DNA from: Streptomyces sp. NBC_01716
GTDB taxonomy: Bacteria > Actinomycetota > Actinomycetes > Streptomycetales > Streptomycetaceae
Direction of reading: 5' to 3'
Assembly (NCBI RefSeq): GCF_036248275.1
Contig: NZ_CP109181.1
Span: 5,580,001-5,644,000 of the forward strand
DNA length: 64,000 nt
The notes beneath the pieces are model-generated. The model made no database searches, was not told the DNA's origin, and saw only the letters and a list, made by a program, of their open reading frames with translations. Made by a program: the position numbers and the translations under genes. Positions 58,917 to 64,000 of this stretch are shown one piece after another (the stretch's first letter is position 1; each line of letters starts with the position of its first letter).

Positions 58917-59612
58917 ATGACGAGTGAACTTCCTGAGATGCGCGCGTCGGACTCCGAGCGCGAGCGCGTCGCCGAAGTGCTGCGCGATGCCTTGTCCGAA
59001 GGACGCATCGACATGGAGGAGTTCGACACCCGCCTGGACGCGGCGTACAAGGCCCGTACGCACGGTGAACTCCAGCCGCTGGTCAGGGACTTGCCCGCGC
59101 CGGGCTCGACGGCCGACCTGTCGCCCGCGCGTAGCGCCGACAGCGTCGAGGGCGCGGGCAGGTGGGCGACCTGGATCGGACGCGGACGCGCGACGTCCCG
59201 TGCCGCCGTCTCCTTCTGGGGAGGGTTCAACCGCAAGGGCACCTGGACGGTGGGCCGGCGGTTCCACGCCTTCACGATGATGGGCGGCGGCCAGATCGAC
59301 CTGCGTGAGGCGCGGTTCGAGGAGCGGGAGGCGTCCATCCGCTGCTTCGCGCTGATGGGCGGCATTCACGTCGTCATCCCGCCGGACATGGATGTCACGG
59401 TGCGCGGCCTGAGCCTGATGGGCGGTTTCGGGGAGAGCGGGGAGACCACGGAGCTGAGCCCCGGATCGCCGCGGGTGGTCATCACGGGGTTCGCGCTGAT
59501 GGGCGGCGTGGGTGTGGAGCGCAAGATGAGGTCGGCGGAGAAGCGCCGTCTCAAGGAGGAGCGCAAGAAGGCGGAGCTGGAGAAGAACAGGCTCCGCAAA
59601 GAACTCGACTGA
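58917..59612 (+). CDS. DUF1707 protein with LiaF-like C-terminal domain
   Basis: A 231-residue protein. DUF1707 at the N-terminus: MRASDSERERVAEVLRDALS, then EGRIDMEEFDTRLDAAYKAR. The second half shows repeated ALMGG motifs (MMGGGQIDLREARFEEREAS, CFALMGGIHVVIPP, LSLMGGFGE, FALMGGVGVERK), which are the beta-solenoid of LiaF/DUF2154 cell-wall-stress proteins. The C-terminal 35 residues form a charged helix, a likely coiled coil. No membrane helix is seen. Suggests an envelope-stress sensing role, an inference. Confidence 0.8.
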   Translation: MTSELPEMRASDSERERVAEVLRDALSEGRIDMEEFDTRLDAAYKARTHGELQPLVRDLPAPGSTADLSPARSADSVEGAGRWATWIGRGRATSRAAVSFWGGFNRKGTWTVGRRFHAFTMMGGGQIDLREARFEEREASIRCFALMGGIHVVIPPDMDVTVRGLSLMGGFGESGETTELSPGSPRVVITGFALMGGVGVERKMRSAEKRRLKEERKKAELEKNRLRKELD

Positions 59613-59626
59613 TTCCTGGGGCGCGC

Positions 59627-60979
59627 TCAGAGCAGTGCGGGCTCCTTGCCCACCAGGTCCTCGATGTCGACGAAGCGCCCCATGGCCGCGTATCCGTTGT
59701 CGCTCGGGTGCAGACCGTCGCCCGAGTCGTAGTCCGGCCGCAGCCGGTCGGGGGCGTACGGATCGCGCAGCAGCCGGTCGAAGTCGACGGTCCTGTCGAA
59801 GACGCCGCCCGACCGGATGGCGTCGTTCACCCGGTCCCGTACGGCCTCCAGCCGGTCGGTGTGGCGCGGGTTGCCGCCGAAGGGCGTGAGCGTCGAGCCG
59901 ACGACCCGCAGCCCCCACGCGTGCGCCTGCCGGGTGAGGGACTTCAGCCCGGCGGTGATCCGGTCCGGGTCGGTCTCGTTCGGCCGGCGGATGATGTCGT
60001 TGATGCCGAGTTCGACGAAGACGACCTCGGCCCCCGCCTGCCCCAGGACGTCCCGCCCGAAGCGGGCGAGGGCACTGGGCCCCTTCCCGGCGGCGACACT
60101 GGGGCGCAGGACGCGATTGCCGCTGATGCCCGCGTTGAGTACGCCCAGACCACTGCCGCGCACCCGGTCTGCCAGCACGTCGGTCCAGCGGTGGCCGGCG
60201 CCGTAGGAGGAGCCGATGCCGTCTGTGATCGAGTCCCCGATGACGACGACCGAGCCGCGCGCCCGCCGGTTGAGCACGTCGACGGCGGTGAGGTAGCGCC
60301 AGACCGGGGCGCTCTCGGTGTACGCGGCGCCGCCGAGGTCCCGCGTACGGTCGCCCACGGCCGTGTACGAGGTCCGCAGGGCGCGCGGGTGGTACGTGAC
60401 GGGGCCGCCGGGCGCGGGCGTGTGGACCGTCACCAGGAGATCGGTGTCGTAGGGCACCCGGAGCCGTACGAGATCGCTGACGACGCGCCCGCCCGGTGGG
60501 ATGACGACGGACGTCTTCTTACCGAAGGTGATGAGGCGCATGGTGCCGGGGGCGGCGCTCGGGCTCTCATGTCGGCCGCTGTCGTCGCTGTCCGCGACGG
60601 CGATCGACGCGTGGCCGATGAGCAGGGCTTCGCGGCTGAAGAGGTTGGAGAGGGTGATGCGGGCGGCGGTGCCGCCGATGCTGCTGTGGACGACGTTACG
60701 GATGGAACGTCCGACGTGGCCGTGCGGTACCCCGGGCTCGATCCCCGCCGGCGCGGCGGCCCAGGTTCCGATCCACGCGTCGGCGGACGCGGGCGCCGCG
60801 GATCCCACGGGCGTACGGGCGCCCGCCCCGCTTCCGGACGCGGCGGCCTGATCACGGCGGCCCTGGTCGGAGCCCCCGCTGCCGCCCAGTGCGTCCACCC
60901 CGGCGAATATCGTGGCGACCACCAGTGCCACGACCGTCATAAGGCCCGCGAGCAGGACGAATCCCCGTTGTCTGTTCAT
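59627..60979 (-). CDS. Secreted SGNH/GDSL hydrolase
   Basis: A 450-residue secreted esterase-like protein. Signal anchor FVLLAGLMTVVALVVATIFA, then a disordered linker. The N-terminal beta-domain (WIGTWAAAP motif) precedes the SGNH domain: block I VVVIGDSITDGIGSSY (nucleophile Ser in GDS), block II ISGNR, block III GINDIIRRPNE and block V DGLHPSDNGYAAMG (catalytic Asp-x-x-His). The family acts on lipids or acetylated sugars; substrate unknown. ATG 60979 follows GGGGGAC; an in-frame ATG at 61021 is less likely. Confidence 0.9.
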   Translation of the reverse strand: MNRQRGFVLLAGLMTVVALVVATIFAGVDALGGSGGSDQGRRDQAAASGSGAGARTPVGSAAPASADAWIGTWAAAPAGIEPGVPHGHVGRSIRNVVHSSIGGTAARITLSNLFSREALLIGHASIAVADSDDSGRHESPSAAPGTMRLITFGKKTSVVIPPGGRVVSDLVRLRVPYDTDLLVTVHTPAPGGPVTYHPRALRTSYTAVGDRTRDLGGAAYTESAPVWRYLTAVDVLNRRARGSVVVIGDSITDGIGSSYGAGHRWTDVLADRVRGSGLGVLNAGISGNRVLRPSVAAGKGPSALARFGRDVLGQAGAEVVFVELGINDIIRRPNETDPDRITAGLKSLTRQAHAWGLRVVGSTLTPFGGNPRHTDRLEAVRDRVNDAIRSGGVFDRTVDFDRLLRDPYAPDRLRPDYDSGDGLHPSDNGYAAMGRFVDIEDLVGKEPALL

Positions 60980-61169
60980 GTCCCCCGTGACTCCCTCACA
61001 CCTACGTACAAAGGACATCATCCGGCATGGCGCGGGAACTCGGGATGCGTCCCGGGAGTACCAGAGGTAGGGACAATGCGCACAGATCGGTGAGGGGTCC
61101 CGTTGGCGGGCCGGTTTTGGGTACGGGACGGTAGGTCACGGCGGGCACGTACGCGGATGGGTGGAGTGA

Positions 61170-62624
61170 ATGGAACGACGCGATCCGGCTGATCCGGACA
61201 GCACGACGGGGTCCGGTTCAGGGGCCGGGGCGGGGTCCGGGGCCGGCGGCGGGACGACGGCGTCCGGCGCCGCGGGGAGCGGCAGCGCTCGTACGGGCGT
61301 GGCCGGGGGGGACGGGGCCTTCGCCCTGGGCTCCGGCCCCGGCAGGCGCTCGCCGTTCTCCCCGCTAGGCTTCACCGCCGCCGACGAGGAGAAGCGGCGC
61401 GGCGTCCGCCGTATGAAGGCCACCGCGACCGGCCTGCTGCTCTTCGTCGCGGTCATCTACATCCTCGCCACCTGGGCGAAGAACTCGGGCATCACCGGCT
61501 GGCCCCCGTACGTGGCGGCGGCGGCCGAGGCGGGCATGGTGGGCGCGCTGGCGGACTGGTTCGCCGTCACGGCCCTCTTCCGCCACCCGCTCGGCCTGCC
61601 GATCCCGCACACCGCGATCATCCCGAACAAGAAGGATCAACTCGGCGCCTCCCTCGGCTCGTTCGTGGGGGAGAACTTCCTCTCCGGCGACGTCGTACGG
61701 ACCCGGCTGCGCGGACTCGGCATAGGCGGCAGGCTCGGCGCCTGGCTGGCCGACCCCGCCCACGCCGACCGCGTCACCGCCGAACTGGCCACGGCCCTGC
61801 GGGGCGCGCTGACCGTCCTGCGGGACAGCGACGTCCAAGCGGTCGTGGGCGAGGCGATCACCCGCCGCGCGGACGCCGTGGAGGTCGCCCCCGGCATAGG
61901 GAAGACGCTGGAACGCGTGGTCAAGGACGGCGCCCACCACCGCGCCGTCGACCTGATCTGCGCCCGCGCGCACGACTGGCTGGTCGAGCACGGCGACTCA
62001 GTGATGGACGCCGTCCAGGGAGGCGCGCCCGGCTGGACGCCGCGCTTCGTCGACCGCAGGATCGGCGACCGCGTCTACAAGGAACTGCTGCGCTTCGTCA
62101 CGGAGATGCGTGACATGCCGAGCCACCCGGCGCGCGGCGCGATCGACCGCTTCCTCAAGGACTTCGCCTCCGACCTCCAGTCGGACACGGAGACGAGGGC
62201 GCGCGTCGAGCGCCTCAAGTCGGAGCTGCTGGCCCGCCCCGAGGTGCAGGACATCATCGCGTCGGCGTGGTCCTCCGTACGGGCGATGATCATCGCGGCG
62301 GCTGAGGACGACCGCAGCGAACTGCGCCTGCGCGCTCGTGCCTCCCTCCTCTCGCTCGGCGCCCGCCTGGCGACGGACGAGAGGCTCCAGCGGAAGCTGG
62401 AGGGCTGGGTGGAGGACGCGGCGGACTACGTCGTGACGACGTACCGGGGCGAGATCACGTCACTGATCTCCGACACCGTCGCGAGCTGGGACGGCAAGCA
62501 CACGTCGAAGAAGATCGAGGCGCACATCGGTCGTGACCTGCAATTCATCCGTATCAACGGCACGGTGGTGGGTGCGCTGGCGGGCCTGCTGATCTACACG
62601 GTCTCGCACGCGCTGGGCGGCTGA
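61170..62624 (+). CDS. DUF445 family membrane protein
   Basis: A 484-residue protein with a long Gly/Ser/Ala-rich N-tail (about 70 residues), one membrane helix near residue 90 (ATGLLLFVAVIYILATW), another near 110-130 (YVAAAAEAGMVGALADWFAV), and a C-terminal helix (GTVVGALAGLLIYTVSHAL). Conserved: GALADWFAVTALFRHPLGLP, PHTAIIPNKKDQLGASLGSF and GENFLS. The large middle is helical and cytosolic or periplasmic. Members of this family have been linked to membrane or envelope stability; no enzyme activity is known. Confidence 0.88.
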   Translation: MERRDPADPDSTTGSGSGAGAGSGAGGGTTASGAAGSGSARTGVAGGDGAFALGSGPGRRSPFSPLGFTAADEEKRRGVRRMKATATGLLLFVAVIYILATWAKNSGITGWPPYVAAAAEAGMVGALADWFAVTALFRHPLGLPIPHTAIIPNKKDQLGASLGSFVGENFLSGDVVRTRLRGLGIGGRLGAWLADPAHADRVTAELATALRGALTVLRDSDVQAVVGEAITRRADAVEVAPGIGKTLERVVKDGAHHRAVDLICARAHDWLVEHGDSVMDAVQGGAPGWTPRFVDRRIGDRVYKELLRFVTEMRDMPSHPARGAIDRFLKDFASDLQSDTETRARVERLKSELLARPEVQDIIASAWSSVRAMIIAAAEDDRSELRLRARASLLSLGARLATDERLQRKLEGWVEDAADYVVTTYRGEITSLISDTVASWDGKHTSKKIEAHIGRDLQFIRINGTVVGALAGLLIYTVSHALGG

Positions 62625-62725
62625 CCGATGAGTTTCCGGGCGCTGCCCGGTCAGTCGGACAGAATCGCGGCACCCACGATCACCCACGATCACACACCAC
62701 ACACCGGACACCCAGGAGACCTTCG

Positions 62726-63298
62726 ATGCGCACACTGATCACCACCGCCTTCGTCTCGCTCGACGGCGTCGTGGAGGCCCCGGGCGGCGAGCCGGGTTAC
62801 CGGAACTCGGGCTGGACCTTCAAGGACGTGGAGTTCCTCCCGGAGGCGTACGAGATCAAGGGCCGGGAGCAGGAGGAAGCCGCGGCCATGCTGCTGGGGA
62901 GAACGAGTTACGAGGCGTTCAGCCCGGTCTGGCCCGGCATGGAGGACTTCGCCCGGTACAAGGTGCTGCCGAAGTACGTGGTCTCCTCCACCCTCACCGA
63001 CGACAAGCTGGTCTCGGACTGGGGCCCGACCTCGATCCTGCGGTCGCTCGACGAGGTCGCCGCGCTGAAGAAGACCGAGGGCGGCCCGATCATCGTCCAC
63101 GGCAGCGCCACCCTGAACCGGAACCTCTCGGACGCCGGCCTGATCGACCGGTACCACCTGCTGGTCTTCCCGCTCCTGCTCGGCGCGGGCAAGCGCCTGT
63201 TCAGCGACAAGGACAAGGACGCCCAGAAGCTGCGGCTGGTCGAGCACGAGGTGTACGCCAACGGCCTGCAGAAGAACGTCTTCGACGTCGTCCACTGA
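62726..63298 (+). CDS. RibD-like (dihydrofolate-reductase-family) protein
   Basis: A 190-residue protein of the RibD C-terminal/DHFR-like family: TAFVSLDGVVEAPGGEPGYR, LLGRTSYEAFSPVWPG, KYVVSSTLTDD and GPIIVHGSATLNRNL (NADPH phosphate-binding loop), then YHLLVFPLLLGAGKRLF. Stand-alone members are probably NADPH-dependent reductases with unknown substrates. The preceding ACGATCACCC repeats are a small duplication in the leader. Confidence 0.88.
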   Translation: MRTLITTAFVSLDGVVEAPGGEPGYRNSGWTFKDVEFLPEAYEIKGREQEEAAAMLLGRTSYEAFSPVWPGMEDFARYKVLPKYVVSSTLTDDKLVSDWGPTSILRSLDEVAALKKTEGGPIIVHGSATLNRNLSDAGLIDRYHLLVFPLLLGAGKRLFSDKDKDAQKLRLVEHEVYANGLQKNVFDVVH

Positions 63299-63326
63299 GG
63301 ACGGTCCCGGGCCGGGTGCGGCTCTG

Positions 63327-63367
63327 GCTGGGTGTGTGAACCGGACCGCCCGGCCCACACACCCAGC
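63327..63367 (+). terminator. Terminator after the RibD-like gene
   Basis: GCTGGGTGTGTG/CACACACCCAGC (63327-63338 with 63356-63367), perfect 12-bp stem with a 17-nt loop, 28 nt after the stop codon. Confidence 0.65.
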
Positions 63368-63460
63368 AACCATGGGGGAGTGCCCTCAAGTACGTAGCTC
63401 GGTACGAAGGTGTTCAACGCGACCCGGTAAAAGGCGAACAGGTTCGGCACCCGACAGGAT

Positions 63461-63641
63461 CTAGGGCGTGTTTGAGAAGTCCCGTCTGGCCCACGACGCC
63501 TGGCACGCGCGCTCGCTGCGTTGTCGGAGTCATCCAAGTACGTCCAGTACGAGGCTGATCCTCCGCCTTGCGATCGCACGCACCAGACGCCGTGGGCCCC
63601 GCCCGATGGGCGGACGACGCTACTTCTCAAACACGCCCTAG
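63461..63641. mobile_element. MITE-like element 3
   Basis: A 181-bp non-coding element with perfect 20-bp terminal inverted repeats, CTAGGGCGTGTTTGAGAAGT at 63461-63480 and its exact complement at 63622-63641. A subterminal inverted repeat (GGCCCACGACGCCTGG near 63488 against CCAGACGCCGTGGGCC near 63583; 14 of 16) allows a fold-back structure. It shares a 30-bp identical block (63559-63588) with element 2. CTAG at both ends suggests a 4-bp target duplication of the IS5-type. The right end supplies the stop codon of the adjacent MarR gene. Confidence 0.8.
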
Positions 63642-64000
63642 CCGTCGCCGTCCTGGCTGTCCAGCCCCTGCTCGTACGCCTCAAGGGTGTCGACAAACAT
63701 GCGCCGCTGCGCGGGCGTCAGCGGCTCCAGCGCCTTGCGCCAGGCCCCGGCCCCGCGCGCCAGCCAGCCGTCGATGGCGGGCCGGTGCTCGTCGCTGATG
63801 CTGACGATGGTGCGACGCCGGTCTCTGTCGTCCGCCTCGCGCCGCAGAATCCCCTGCCTGCTCAGCTCGCCGACCATCAGGCTCACCGTCGCCGGGGCGA
63901 CCTCCAGGCGCGTCGCGAGCGTGTTGACGGTCATCGGACCGTCGAAGAGGAGGAAGGCGAAGAGGGACAGATGGCGGGGGGCGAGGGAGAACGACTCCAG
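63638..64000 (-). CDS. MarR-family regulator (5' part outside window)
   Basis: The frame is open to the window edge at 64000, so the ATG at 63934 is an internal methionine. The visible 120 residues contain LSLFAFLLFDGPMTVNTLAT, then RLEVAPATVSLMVGELSRQG (recognition helix) and ILRREADDRDRRRTIVSISD (wing with the D-x-R-D-R-R motif), then a C-terminal dimer helix. MarR regulators usually repress an adjacent efflux or stress gene; the partner is not in the window. The TAG stop (63640-63638) lies in the inverted repeat of the MITE-like element 3. Confidence 0.9.
   Translation of the reverse strand: MESFSLAPRHLSLFAFLLFDGPMTVNTLATRLEVAPATVSLMVGELSRQGILRREADDRDRRRTIVSISDEHRPAIDGWLARGAGAWRKALEPLTPAQRRMFVDTLEAYEQGLDSQDGDG

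Noticed and set aside
63375..63460. Minus-strand fragment reading NLFAFYRVALNTFVPSYVLE as a gene remnant
   Set aside because: The stretch is too short, it lies between a terminator and a MITE-like element, and no family could be named with confidence.
63638..63934. ATG 63934 as start of the MarR gene
   Set aside because: The frame continues upstream to the window edge with a conserved helix, so this ATG is internal.

Overview
The window is Streptomyces chromosomal DNA. The GC content is very high with GC-rich third codon positions, GTG starts and ATGA/GTGA overlaps are common, many -10 boxes lie 6-8 nt upstream of a start codon (leaderless mRNAs), and the marker genes are streptomycete (a SsgA-like protein, the nagE1/nagE2/nagF-rph block with DasR dre sites). 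From memory, the order hppD ... ssgG ... M6 protease ... pncB-clpS ... cysO-cysM ... nagE2-nagE1-nagF-rph ... PBP matches the S. coelicolor SCO29xx region, read in the opposite direction.

Positions 1-7,900 are the accessory part. The window opens inside a Shedu (DUF4263) anti-phage nuclease gene. A leftward operon follows (XRE/TPR regulator, YdcF-like, WbqC-like). Divergent from it is a tightly overlapping rightward operon: resolvase-like catalytic domain, HATPase, unknown protein, S-adenosylhomocysteine-hydrolase-like Rossmann enzyme without several catalytic residues, and a Nudix enzyme. A frame-broken TPR regulator and a second Nudix gene come next. This cluster is my best candidate for an undescribed system.

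Positions 7,900-33,700 are mainly core functions. They hold an ArsR-type repressor with a striking four-box TTGCAA operator, a tiny coupled gene and an MFS exporter; an osmoprotectant ABC operon; an Lrp regulator divergent from hppD; a polar amino-acid ABC operon; a large protein with a Flp-prepilin-like N-terminus; a TPR membrane protein; a GlcD-type flavoenzyme; a SsgA-like protein; two RDD proteins; a secreted M6 metalloprotease; the NAD salvage pair pncA/pncB; and clpS with a DUF2017 gene.

Positions 34,000-48,700 hold an amino-acid permease and a sulfur-carrier cysteine route split in two: a JAMM peptidase, then a leaderless Cys-containing leader peptide, CysO with a C-terminal tail, and CysM. 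A cobalamin-riboswitch-controlled B12 ABC operon sits between the halves. A membrane-anchored PemK/MazF protein, an MBL-fold hydrolase, the GlcNAc PTS genes with three dre sites, rph and rdgB follow.

Positions 48,700-64,000 hold tRNA-Leu(UAG), an HNH nuclease with four internal repeats, an MHS-family transporter, Bcp peroxiredoxin, a GroES-like protein, a guanidine-III riboswitch with an SMR exporter, a class A PBP, an ABC-2 exporter, an envelope-sensor-like DUF1707 protein, an SGNH hydrolase, a DUF445 protein, a RibD-like reductase and a MarR gene cut by the window edge.

Three short non-coding elements with terminal inverted repeats and a shared core (25645-25838, 27187-27348, 63461-63641), plus a relic at 18437-18461, form a MITE-like family with CTAG flanks, probably mobilised by an IS5-type transposase.
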